Origin: Alphaproteobacteria bacterium
GTDB lineage: Bacteria > Pseudomonadota > Alphaproteobacteria > Micavibrionales > CSBR16-224
Length of the DNA: 7,275 nt
Assembly (NCBI GenBank): GCA_006226225.1
Contig: SBHI01000166.1
Span: forward strand, 1 to 7,275
Reading direction: 5' to 3'
Part shown: piece by piece, positions 1 to 5,853 of the stretch
Position numbering within the stretch: the stretch's first letter is position 1
Layout of the letters: each line of letters opens with the position of its first letter
Program-made: the position numbers and the translations under genes
The notes under the pieces: model-generated
What the model saw: the letters and a program-made list of their open reading frames with translations, nothing else
Told to the model about the DNA's origin: nothing
Database searches by the model: none

Positions 1-387
1 CGCTCGATCAATCCCGCCATTGATATCGGGCAGATCGAAGGTGGCTATATTCAAGGAAATGGCTGGCTGACCTCCGAGGAATTATGGTGGGATGATAAAG
101 GCGTTCTAAAAACCCATGCACCCAGCACCTATAAAATTCCGACAGGGCGTGATACCCCGAATGATTTCCGCGTCGCACTTTATAAAAATGAAAACGGGGA
201 AGATACGGTCTACCGCTCCAAAGCGGTGGGTGAGCCGCCATTTATGCTGTCCATTTCAACATTTCTTGCCATCAAGGACGCCGTCTGTGCCGCACGCGGT
301 CACGGCAGCATTCCGCATCTGGATGCTCCGGCAACACCCGAAGCGGTTTTAAATGCCATCAACGGAAAAACACGGAGAATGACATGA
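1..387 (+). CDS. xdhB: Xanthine dehydrogenase molybdopterin-binding subunit, C-terminal 128 residues (5' end outside window)
   Basis: This is the C-terminal end of the large molybdenum-cofactor subunit of xanthine dehydrogenase, which hydroxylates hypoxanthine to xanthine and xanthine to urate in the cytoplasm. The frame is open from base 1 and ends at TGA 385-387. Visible family signatures are EGGYIQGNGWLT (residues 13-24 of the fragment), the THAPSTYKIPT segment (39-49), and KAVGEPPFMLSISTFLAIKDAV (74-95 in total), closely resembling the mammalian and Rhodobacter enzymes. The glutamate in VGEPP (codon 232-234) corresponds to the catalytic base of the family. The stop overlaps the xdhC start as ATGA, so the two are co-transcribed and probably translationally coupled. 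The subunit symbol follows the two-subunit naming used for Rhodobacter; a single-chain enzyme cannot be excluded because the N-terminus is not visible. Confidence 0.93.
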   Translation, partial: RSINPAIDIGQIEGGYIQGNGWLTSEELWWDDKGVLKTHAPSTYKIPTGRDTPNDFRVALYKNENGEDTVYRSKAVGEPPFMLSISTFLAIKDAVCAARGHGSIPHLDAPATPEAVLNAINGKTRRMT

Positions 388-1232
388 CAGCATCAGATAT
401 CAGCCACCGCTGGCTTTCCGATTTAAGTGAATTGCGCAAACATGAGACCCCTTGCGTATTGATAACCGTTGTCACCGCAAAAGGCTCCACCCCGCGCAAA
501 TCCGGAACAAAAATGATTGTGACCCAGTTCCAGCAATTCGGCACAATCGGCGGCGGCAATCTGGAATTCGAGGCCATTGCCGCAGCGCGCAAACTTCTCG
601 CGGAGGCGGCGGATACACCGGAAATCCATGACTATGCTCTTGGCCCGTCTTTAGCACAATGTTGCGGCGGTGCTGTGACGATTTTGCTGGAGCCGTTTCT
701 GGCCAACGGCAAAACGCTGATTTTATTCGGTGCCGGCCATGTCGGAAAAGAAATCATCAAGGTGCTGGACGGCCTGCCCGTGAAAATCAAATGGGTGGAC
801 GAACGCGCCAATGAATTCCCGCAAGAGATGCCGGGCAATGTCGAAAAAATCATCACCGCTGCCCCTGCGGAAGAGCTGAAAAACCTTGCCGAAGATGTCT
901 ATATTCTGGTTATCACCCATAGCCATGATCTGGATTACACCATTGTGGAACAGGCGCTCAGCCGCAATAAATTTACCTATCTGGGGCTGATCGGGTCAGA
1001 CACCAAACGCGCAAAATTCAACAAACGGCTGAAGGCAGACGGTATCAACGCCAAGCGTCTGGCTGATCTGACTTGCCCTATCGGTGTCGAGGGGGTAAAA
1101 GGAAAGCACCCGCGCGAAATTGCCATCGCCGTCGCCGCAGAATTGCTGCAAAACGGATTGGTGGCATCCGCAGCAAAACAGCCCGCAGAAAACGGAAAAG
1201 AGGAGAGAAACAAAAATGCCCGCACAGCCTGA
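384..1232 (+). CDS. xdhC: Xanthine dehydrogenase accessory protein XdhC
   Basis: XdhC is a cytoplasmic chaperone that binds molybdenum cofactor, protects it while it is sulfurated, and delivers it to apo-xanthine dehydrogenase. The 282-residue product has the usual two-domain layout. The N-terminal XdhC/CoxI domain carries GSTPRKSGTKM (34-44), GGGNLE (56-61) and a QCCGG motif (92-96). The C-terminal Rossmann-like domain begins with LILFGAGHVG (112-121) and has YLGLIGSDTKRAKF (199-212) and CPIGVEGVKGKHPREIA (231-247). The start is an ATG inside the xdhB stop (ATGA), with GGAG at 374-377 six bases upstream. The last 17 bases overlap the cysteine desulfurase gene. The tail after about residue 258 is lysine/glutamate-rich and probably disordered. 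Length and motifs are normal for the family; the gene appears intact. Confidence 0.95.
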   Translation: MTASDISHRWLSDLSELRKHETPCVLITVVTAKGSTPRKSGTKMIVTQFQQFGTIGGGNLEFEAIAAARKLLAEAADTPEIHDYALGPSLAQCCGGAVTILLEPFLANGKTLILFGAGHVGKEIIKVLDGLPVKIKWVDERANEFPQEMPGNVEKIITAAPAEELKNLAEDVYILVITHSHDLDYTIVEQALSRNKFTYLGLIGSDTKRAKFNKRLKADGINAKRLADLTCPIGVEGVKGKHPREIAIAVAAELLQNGLVASAAKQPAENGKEERNKNARTA

Positions 1233-2388
1233 ACCCCTTTATTTCGATTACCATGCCACAACGCCTTGCGCCCCCGAAGCGGTGGAAGCGATGCTGCCTT
1301 ATTTTCATGACAAATTCGGCAACCCGCATGCGCAGTCGCATAAAAACGGGCGTGCCGCCGCTGCCGCCATCGAAACGGCGAAGGAGCAGGTTGCCGCATT
1401 GCTGAATTGCGATACGGGCGGATTAATCATCACCAGCGGTGCGACAGAAGCCAACAACACCGCCCTGCTGGGGCTGTGCCCCGAAGGAGGACGCAATGAA
1501 GTGCTGATCGGCGCCTTGGAACATCCCAGCATTCTCGCCTCCATCCGGTCTCTAGAACGTAAAGGTTTTACCGTAAACATCATTCCCGCCAGCAAAGACG
1601 GCTTTATTACAGCGGATGCTTTGCGGAGCATCATTTCCGAGAAAACGCGCATCGTCTCCGTCATGGCCGCCAACCATGAAATCGGCACGATTCAACCGAT
1701 CAAGGAGCTCGCCGCTGTTGCACATGAATTCGGCGCGTTGTTCCATAGCGATGCCGCACAATGCGCGGGAAAGGTGCCGATTGATATCCGTGATGCGGAG
1801 ATTGATATGCTGAGCCTGTCCGCACACAAACTTTACGGGCCTTGCGGCATTGGCGCGCTTTATGTCCGTGCAAAACCGCCGCTGTCGCTGGAACCTGTCT
1901 TAAACGGTGGGCTGCAACAGCGCTGCCGTTCGGGAACGGTGCCGCTGGCACTGTCTGTCGGCATGGGCGTTGCCGCCGAAATTGCCCGCACACGCATGAC
2001 GCAATATACCGCAAAACTGAACGGGCTGGTTGACCTGCTGCTCTCCGAACTGCCGGATGATATCCGCATCAACGGCGCACGCAGCCCCCGCATTCCGGGA
2101 TCCATCAACCTGCTGCTGCCAAGCTGTGCGGCGGAAGATGTGCTGCTAGATCTAGCGGATGATCTGTGCCTGTCGACAGGCTCGGCCTGTAAATCAGGCA
2201 GCGGCAAGCCCTCCGGCGTTTTGAAAGCTATCGGCCTGACGGATGAGGAAACCTTCCGTGCCCTGCGCATCTCTATGGGACGTGACACAACGGAAGCAGA
2301 TGTGCGTTTTGCCGCCGGAAAACTCGCCCCTTACTGTGCGGATACAAAGACCGACCGCGTCGATGCGGCCGGTCGTCGTTCTGCTTAA
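1216..2388 (+). CDS. Cysteine desulfurase, group I (NifS/IscS type), probable Moco sulfurase partner of XdhC
   Basis: This PLP enzyme takes sulfur from L-cysteine, leaving alanine and an enzyme persulfide. The 390-residue product shows YFDYHATTP (9-17), TSGATEANNTA (73-83), cofactor-stacking His103/104 region in EHPSIL, ANHEIGTIQP (152-161), HSDAAQ (177-182), the Schiff-base lysine K205 in SAHKLYGP, and catalytic C325 in STGSACKSGSGKPSGVL, whose loop length fits group I. ATG 1216 is chosen because it follows GAGGAG-like sequence (AGGAGAG, 1200-1206) and begins the conserved fold; the frame stays open upstream to 1120, but that extension lies inside xdhC and looks non-homologous. The GGLQQRCRSGT segment (231-241) is one residue shorter than the usual GGGxERGxRSGT. 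Known biology: Rhodobacter capsulatus NifS4 binds XdhC and sulfurates its Moco. By position I infer the same role here rather than general Fe-S assembly, since no iscU, iscA or fdx gene is adjacent. Confidence 0.92.
   Translation: MPAQPEPLYFDYHATTPCAPEAVEAMLPYFHDKFGNPHAQSHKNGRAAAAAIETAKEQVAALLNCDTGGLIITSGATEANNTALLGLCPEGGRNEVLIGALEHPSILASIRSLERKGFTVNIIPASKDGFITADALRSIISEKTRIVSVMAANHEIGTIQPIKELAAVAHEFGALFHSDAAQCAGKVPIDIRDAEIDMLSLSAHKLYGPCGIGALYVRAKPPLSLEPVLNGGLQQRCRSGTVPLALSVGMGVAAEIARTRMTQYTAKLNGLVDLLLSELPDDIRINGARSPRIPGSINLLLPSCAAEDVLLDLADDLCLSTGSACKSGSGKPSGVLKAIGLTDEETFRALRISMGRDTTEADVRFAAGKLAPYCADTKTDRVDAAGRRSA
2349..2374. terminator. Possible terminator hairpin at the end of the cysteine desulfurase gene
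   Basis: A 10-bp stem (2349-2358 with 2365-2374, one A-C mismatch) closes over the six-base loop GTCGAT. It lies in the last codons of the desulfurase gene, close to the convergent FecR gene stop. Neither side has a good T tract (a short CTTTG on the minus-strand side), so it could be a weak bidirectional terminator or simply coding sequence. Confidence 0.3.
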
Positions 2389-2406
2389 GGCACCGTTTGC
2401 CTAAGG
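2384..2406. terminator. Short inverted repeat spanning both convergent stop codons
   Basis: CTTAAGGCA (2384-2392) pairs with TGCCTAAGG (2398-2406) around a five-base loop, with one A-A mismatch and one T-G wobble. The arms contain the TAA of the desulfurase gene (2386-2388) and the TAG of the FecR gene (minus strand, 2401-2403). There is no T tract. It could help separate the two converging transcripts, but the evidence is structural only. Confidence 0.25.
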
Positions 2407-3354
2407 ATTCCCGCGCCACTTCCTGATGGCTTTTCCATCCCCTCCGCCTGTGCGGCGGTTGCGGATTTTATCCTGCAATTCCTCCCGCCGGATATGCTGG
2501 CCGGTATTCTCGCGGCGCTGCTGCAATCTTTCCTGCAACTGGCCTTTTTTCTCACCGGGTGTCATGTCACGGCGCTGCTGCATTTTTTCCTGCAATTTCT
2601 CTTTAAACTGCTCGCGCTGCTGCGGTGTCATCTCTTGACGTTTTTGCAGATAATCCTTCAGCTTCTCTTTGCGTTTTTCCCGCAAATTCTGCGCACGTGC
2701 ACGGATTGCTTCGCCGCGCTTCAAATGAACAGCCTGCCGCATGCGCTGCAAACGTTCCGGCTGCCATTTTTGAGGATGCCAGGGCGCGATGCGTTTGTTT
2801 TTGATAAATGTTCCCTGCCCCGGCGTTAAAAACATTTTACCGGCATCATTGGCAACCTCGATTTTTCCCTCATCAACATAAATATCGTAACCGCCGTCAC
2901 CATCTGCTGCCGCCGTAATATCGGTGCCGCGAATACCGATCGAGCCGACGGATGTATCAATCGCAATATCGGGCTCCTGATTTTTGGCAATCATGCCGCT
3001 GACATAACGAAATGCACCGGACACAACGGAATAGCGCGCTTTATTCTTATCCGGATCTTCGGGGTGAAACGCATAATGATTAACCTGAAAAACCGCATTT
3101 TCCGACAATGTCCATTCGGTGCCGTCCATCAAAAACAAAAAAGCGCGTCCATCCGCGCCGGTTTTAATCACATCATCAAGAAAGACCTCATCATCCACAG
3201 CAGCCTGTTTTACGCTGCCGTTGGTGCGGGTAATCGTTGCCGTCCCTTCAACTTCCAGCAATACGCCGATTGCGCCCCCTTCCGCCTTTGCCGCAGCAGG
3301 CAGAAACAGTGTAAAAACCGCGAAAATCATCAAAATAAATGCTATTTGTCTCAT
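2401..3354 (-). CDS. Secreted/periplasmic FecR-domain protein with charged coiled-coil repeat tail
   Basis: The product has 317 residues. Residues 1-24 form a signal peptide: a hydrophobic core, then PAAAKA with likely cleavage before E25. Residues about 35-165 match the FecR domain: VEGTATITRTNG (35-46), IKTGADGRAFLFLMDGTEWTL (63-83 in total), SVGSIGIRGTDI (135-146) and a YDIYVDEGKIEV strand region (156-167) with TPGQGTFI (177-184). Unlike FecR anti-sigma regulators it has no N-terminal cytoplasmic segment, and no sigma factor or TonB receptor is nearby. Residues about 215-302 are Lys/Arg/Glu/Gln-rich, predicted helical and repetitive, with MTP-containing units. ATG 3354 is preferred over the in-frame GTG at 3369 because GGGAG lies eight bases upstream of the ATG and the GTG sits within that Shine-Dalgarno sequence. 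Its function is unknown; a cell-envelope role, perhaps as a scaffold or binding protein, is inference. Confidence 0.85.
   Translation of the reverse strand: MRQIAFILMIFAVFTLFLPAAAKAEGGAIGVLLEVEGTATITRTNGSVKQAAVDDEVFLDDVIKTGADGRAFLFLMDGTEWTLSENAVFQVNHYAFHPEDPDKNKARYSVVSGAFRYVSGMIAKNQEPDIAIDTSVGSIGIRGTDITAAADGDGGYDIYVDEGKIEVANDAGKMFLTPGQGTFIKNKRIAPWHPQKWQPERLQRMRQAVHLKRGEAIRARAQNLREKRKEKLKDYLQKRQEMTPQQREQFKEKLQEKMQQRRDMTPGEKKGQLQERLQQRRENTGQHIRREELQDKIRNRRTGGGDGKAIRKWRGNP
2440..2667 (-). repeat. Degenerate tandem repeats encoding the charged tail of the FecR-domain protein
   Basis: Three to four degenerate units of about 19-22 codons lie at residues 230-250, 252-273, 275-293 and 295-305. Shared features are an E/D-K/R-L/I start, a Q-K/R-R core and, in the first two, an MTP turn. 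At DNA level CGGCGCTGCTGCA occurs at 2513-2525 and again at 2570-2582 (+ strand), 57 bases (19 codons) apart, and both copies are followed by a similar TTTCCTGCAA. This indicates growth by internal duplication rather than only compositional bias. Confidence 0.6.
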
Positions 3355-3515
3355 AATAAATTCTCCCACTATCTGTAATACGTTAGCAGTCTTAAAAATC
3401 CTGCGCTATTTTTTTGTTTTCTCTGCTCCGAACATCAAGAAAAACCTGTAAATGCAAGCTTTTGTTAATGATTTTCATATATTTTAGAGATAAAAGGAGG
3501 CGACCAGTCCCCGAA
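3355..3515. other. AT-rich divergent intergenic region
   Basis: This 161-base spacer lies between two divergent genes and should hold promoters for both. It is visibly richer in A and T than its flanks. A TATATT hexamer (3478-3483, + strand) could be a -10 element for the downstream gene, giving a start near 3490, but no convincing -35 is spaced correctly. On the minus strand I found no confident promoter hexamers. GGGAG (minus strand, about 3363-3367) is the Shine-Dalgarno sequence of the FecR gene, and AAAGGAGG (3492-3499) is that of the + strand gene. No inverted repeat stood out as an operator. Confidence 0.5.
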
Positions 3516-4514
3516 ATGGGTAGAATCCGCAGAAAATTCCGGCAAAAAGCCCTCAGCGAAAAAGAGCTGCATGCTCTTGAAACCGCAGCTCTTGGCTATC
3601 CCCTTGTGAAACATGATGATTTTAAGGAAGGCTTCCTCTTTACGCATGAGGGCGGCAATGATGTTTTTCGCGGCTTTACACCTGAAAATATCCGCATTAC
3701 CCCTGGAAAAGAGATCGAATTGCCCGGTGCGGAGCGTAAAACACCCTCCTACACACTGGAAATTACCGATACCCAAGGCAATCTGCATATCCTGAAAGAC
3801 CGTGTCGCCATCGCCGGTATCGGCTCAAATTCGTCACAAAAAGTGCTGGCACGCAAATTTCACCACTTTCAAGCGGAAGAAGAGACACCGCTGGCGGTCT
3901 GCGTCATTCCCGCCACACTGGAAAACCACGCGGTGGTTCACGGCGCCTTTGTCGGTGCACGCGGCCCCGTTCCCGCCACCATTCATGAAGATCAGGGCAC
4001 GGTTGCCACAATCACCATCGGTTTTTACGATGCGAAGGCCGCCGGTCATATCACGGGAACCGAGCCGAATTATGACGGTCTGCTGCTGGATACGCCTGCC
4101 ATTCTGCAAAACGGGCTGAAGATTAACCAGCCATTGGCTTATGTTGCTGTCTGGGGTGCTTTACAAGACCCGCAAAACCCTGACCGCCCGCTGGCACTTG
4201 CCGCCATTCCCGCGCAAACTTCACTGGCTTTCATGTCGAATAAGGATGCGCTGATCGAAGCCATCCGCATCAGTGACCATGTTGATCTGGCCCATGCGCC
4301 GGAGGATATCAAAGAAAAAGCCATGCGCCACTATATCCGTGAAAATTTTCAAGATGAACAGCAGCGCATCAAACGTATCAAGGCACTGCAAAATCACAGC
4401 CTGCCTCCCAATATACGCGGCAAACGCGTCTTTGCCGCCAGTTTTACCAAAAACCCGCAAGTCGCCGCATTGCTGCCGCAGGGAAAAACACCGCAAAAAC
4501 AACCCAAGCGCTGA
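3516..4514 (+). CDS. Uncharacterised 332-residue protein, possible gamma-glutamylcyclotransferase-like fold
   Basis: I do not recognise this as a named protein. It has no signal peptide or membrane segment, so it is probably cytoplasmic. The middle contains VAIAGIGSNSSQKVLARKF (97-115), followed 30-70 residues later by GPVPATIHEDQGTV (150-163) and GTEPNYDGLLLD (181-192). A GSN turn after a beta strand, then a VPAT and TEPNY block, recalls gamma-glutamylcyclotransferase-like proteins, where YGSN binds substrate; here the tyrosine position is isoleucine. That assignment is weak. Residues 1-95 look like a separate N-terminal region, and residues about 260-332 are helical, basic and probably partly disordered. 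ATG 3516 is the best available start, but its AAAGGAGG is 15 bases away, longer than normal. The frame is open upstream to 3414, with an alternative ATG at 3468 lacking a ribosome site. Confidence 0.75.
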   Translation: MGRIRRKFRQKALSEKELHALETAALGYPLVKHDDFKEGFLFTHEGGNDVFRGFTPENIRITPGKEIELPGAERKTPSYTLEITDTQGNLHILKDRVAIAGIGSNSSQKVLARKFHHFQAEEETPLAVCVIPATLENHAVVHGAFVGARGPVPATIHEDQGTVATITIGFYDAKAAGHITGTEPNYDGLLLDTPAILQNGLKINQPLAYVAVWGALQDPQNPDRPLALAAIPAQTSLAFMSNKDALIEAIRISDHVDLAHAPEDIKEKAMRHYIRENFQDEQQRIKRIKALQNHSLPPNIRGKRVFAASFTKNPQVAALLPQGKTPQKQPKR

Positions 4515-4525
4515 TCTTTTCATAC

Positions 4526-4554
4526 TTGACAATTTCCTGAACCCCCTCTAGCAT
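4526..4554 (+). promoter_or_regulatory. Sigma70-type promoter for the 240-residue hypothetical gene
   Basis: A perfect TTGACA (4526-4531) is followed by a 17-base spacer and TAGCAT (4549-4554, four of six matches to TATAAT). Transcription would start near 4561, giving a leader of about 45 bases. It lies in the gap between two same-strand genes, so the downstream gene is likely to be transcribed independently of its neighbour. Confidence 0.65.
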
Positions 4555-4604
4555 AAGTCATAATAATTTTTCATACCAATAAGAGCGGCGAGGGTGAAGA
4601 CATC

Positions 4605-5327
4605 ATGGCATTCGGGCAGGAATATGCGGACCAATACGCACATTTTATCGCGGGCGGGCGTACGCTTGAAATCATCAAACAATATGAAGCCGATTGCGAG
4701 AACCCGCAGCTGCTTCTGGATGACATTGCCCGTGAATATGGTGCGGAATCTCTGAAAGGCGGACGCTACAATGCCACATTCCGTTTTGCCGAGAAAACAA
4801 CGCATCCTGCGTTGGAATTCATGCAGGAAAAAGAAGAACAAGACGGCAGCACCGTTTACCTTTATGACATTAATACAGAGACACCGGAAGGTGCAGCGCT
4901 GTACGACAAGATGGCAGATATTCCGAGCGGTCTGGAAATGACCTATGCGCTGTTTGCAAAAAGACTGACCGGGCAACAGGATGTTGCGACCAATCCCGAT
5001 CATCTGCGCGATCAGTCATATACAAGCGGCCATTACAGTCTGGAACACAAGACCACATCGGCCATGTACCGTAAATACGGCGATACCTATGTCGTCAGTG
5101 TTCCACGCACGGTGCGCGGTGTTTTCAATGTCGCATCGGAAAAAGATTCCGAAGAAAACGGCTATCCCTGCGCTGCGGGATATCGTTATGAATGGTTTAC
5201 ACCGCAAGATTCTACGCCGATTCCATATTCCAAGGTTGTAGAGCTGCGTGAAAAAACACTGGGCGATCAACTCGCACCGCGCCGCGTACCGCAAAAACTT
5301 CCGGCTTTTCCGAACCGCAAGAACTAA
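4605..5327 (+). CDS. Uncharacterised 240-residue soluble protein
   Basis: I cannot assign a family. The product has no signal peptide and no hydrophobic segment long enough to cross a membrane, so a cytoplasmic location is likely. The N-terminal 50 residues look helical. Next comes a mixed region with GGRYNATFRFAEK (52-64) and a strand-like STVYLYDINTE (82-92). After a second helical stretch, a beta-rich C-terminal part carries the aromatic-rich YRKYGDTYVVSVPRTVRGVF (155-174) and GYRYEWFTP (192-200); the last 20 residues are proline-rich and basic. It contains only two cysteines (31 and 189) and no obvious catalytic signature. The ATG has GAGGG ten bases upstream, and a near-consensus promoter lies at 4526-4554. 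Reading frame, start signals and codon use support a real gene; function is unknown. Confidence 0.75.
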   Translation: MAFGQEYADQYAHFIAGGRTLEIIKQYEADCENPQLLLDDIAREYGAESLKGGRYNATFRFAEKTTHPALEFMQEKEEQDGSTVYLYDINTETPEGAALYDKMADIPSGLEMTYALFAKRLTGQQDVATNPDHLRDQSYTSGHYSLEHKTTSAMYRKYGDTYVVSVPRTVRGVFNVASEKDSEENGYPCAAGYRYEWFTPQDSTPIPYSKVVELREKTLGDQLAPRRVPQKLPAFPNRKN

Positions 5328-5358
5328 CTTCGCAATAGCGCTGCGGCAAAGAATTTCC

Positions 5359-5364
5359 TATAGT
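5359..5364 (+). promoter_or_regulatory. Possible -10 element upstream of the ion-channel gene
   Basis: TATAGT matches five of six bases of the sigma70 -10 consensus and lies just ahead of the small leader reading frame and the channel gene. No good -35 hexamer is seen at 16-18 bases upstream, so the promoter may be weak, activator-dependent or absent, and the gene may be read through from the upstream gene. Confidence 0.25.
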
Positions 5365-5382
5365 GGAAAAAAGGACGGCATA

Positions 5383-5445
5383 ATGCCGCCGCCGCATTCG
5401 GAAAAAAGCCCATGTTTACACAGCTGTTACTCGGCACATTTATGA
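5383..5445 (+). CDS. Possible 20-residue leader reading frame overlapping the ion-channel gene
   Basis: ATG 5383 is preceded by AAAGGA with a seven-base gap, a better ribosome site than that of the channel gene itself. The frame runs 20 codons to TGA 5443-5445, overlapping the start of the channel gene out of frame. Its stop overlaps the channel gene's internal in-frame ATG 5442 as ATGA, the usual arrangement for translational coupling. The predicted peptide starts MPPPHSEK and has no recognisable features. It may be chance, or a coupling device for the channel. Confidence 0.3.
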   Translation: MPPPHSEKSPCLHSCYSAHL

Positions 5446-5849
5446 TTGGCCTGACTGTTGTTTTCCACGCCTTTGCCTTCGATTTTATCATCAAGAAAGT
5501 GCGCTGGCTGGAAGACAGTGTCCTGCGCAGCATCCGCAGAATCTGGAAGGCACTGCTGCTCGCCATCGTTGTGCTGGCAGTCTTTGCAACACTGGTCATC
5601 GAAATGTGGGTTTGGTGCGGACTTTTCTACGGATTAGGTGCCTTCCCCGATCTGGAACAGGCACTGTATTACTCCATTGCCACATTCACAACGGCGGGCT
5701 ATGGCGATGTTCTCCCCACAGACAACTGGCGGCTGCTTGGCAGCATCGCGTCAGCCAACGGCTTTTTACTGTTTGGGTGGAGCACGGCCTTTATCTTCGA
5801 GATCACCGCAATGATCTACCGCCGCGAAGCAAAAAAAATCGAAGTTTGA
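5412..5849 (+). CDS. Small potassium-channel family membrane protein (ion channel 2 type)
   Basis: The 145-residue product is predicted to be an inner-membrane ion channel subunit that works as an oligomer, by analogy with known two-TM potassium channels. Predicted segments are a first membrane helix at about 5-26, a second at about 47-69, a pore helix at about 82-92, the filter TTAGYGD at 93-99, and a last membrane helix at about 109-134, ending in a short basic tail. The filter matches the TVGYGD signature with alanine for valine at position 95; the GYG core is intact, so potassium selectivity is plausible but unproven. No cytoplasmic RCK/TrkA-N regulatory domain is attached. ATG 5412 has only a weak ribosome site (GGAAAAAA). 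An alternative start at ATG 5442 would shorten the first helix by ten residues and is coupled to the small upstream frame. Confidence 0.85.
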   Translation: MFTQLLLGTFMIGLTVVFHAFAFDFIIKKVRWLEDSVLRSIRRIWKALLLAIVVLAVFATLVIEMWVWCGLFYGLGAFPDLEQALYYSIATFTTAGYGDVLPTDNWRLLGSIASANGFLLFGWSTAFIFEITAMIYRREAKKIEV

Positions 5850-5853
5850 TTTT

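Noticed and set aside
1120..1215. In-frame N-terminal extension of the cysteine desulfurase (32 extra residues)
   Set aside because: It lies wholly inside xdhC, has no matching residues in the family, and the ATG at 1216 has a good ribosome site.
977..1399. 140-residue minus-strand frame opposite the end of xdhC and the start of the desulfurase gene
   Set aside because: Both genes on the other strand have clear family motifs; the composition here is typical antisense shadow.
1860..2288. 142-residue minus-strand frame inside the desulfurase gene
   Set aside because: Serine/arginine-rich shadow of a well-supported gene that contains the catalytic cysteine loop.
2494..2829. Leucine/phenylalanine-rich plus-strand frame that looks like a membrane protein
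   Set aside because: It is the antisense of Gln/Lys/Glu codons in the FecR tail, which read as Leu/Phe on the other strand.
3355..3369. GTG start for the FecR-domain protein, five codons upstream
   Set aside because: The GTG overlaps the GGGAG ribosome site that serves ATG 3354, and the signal peptide begins properly at the ATG.
4548..5003. 151-residue minus-strand frame opposite the 240-residue hypothetical gene
   Set aside because: It lacks a convincing ribosome site, and the plus-strand gene has a promoter, ribosome site and more protein-like composition.
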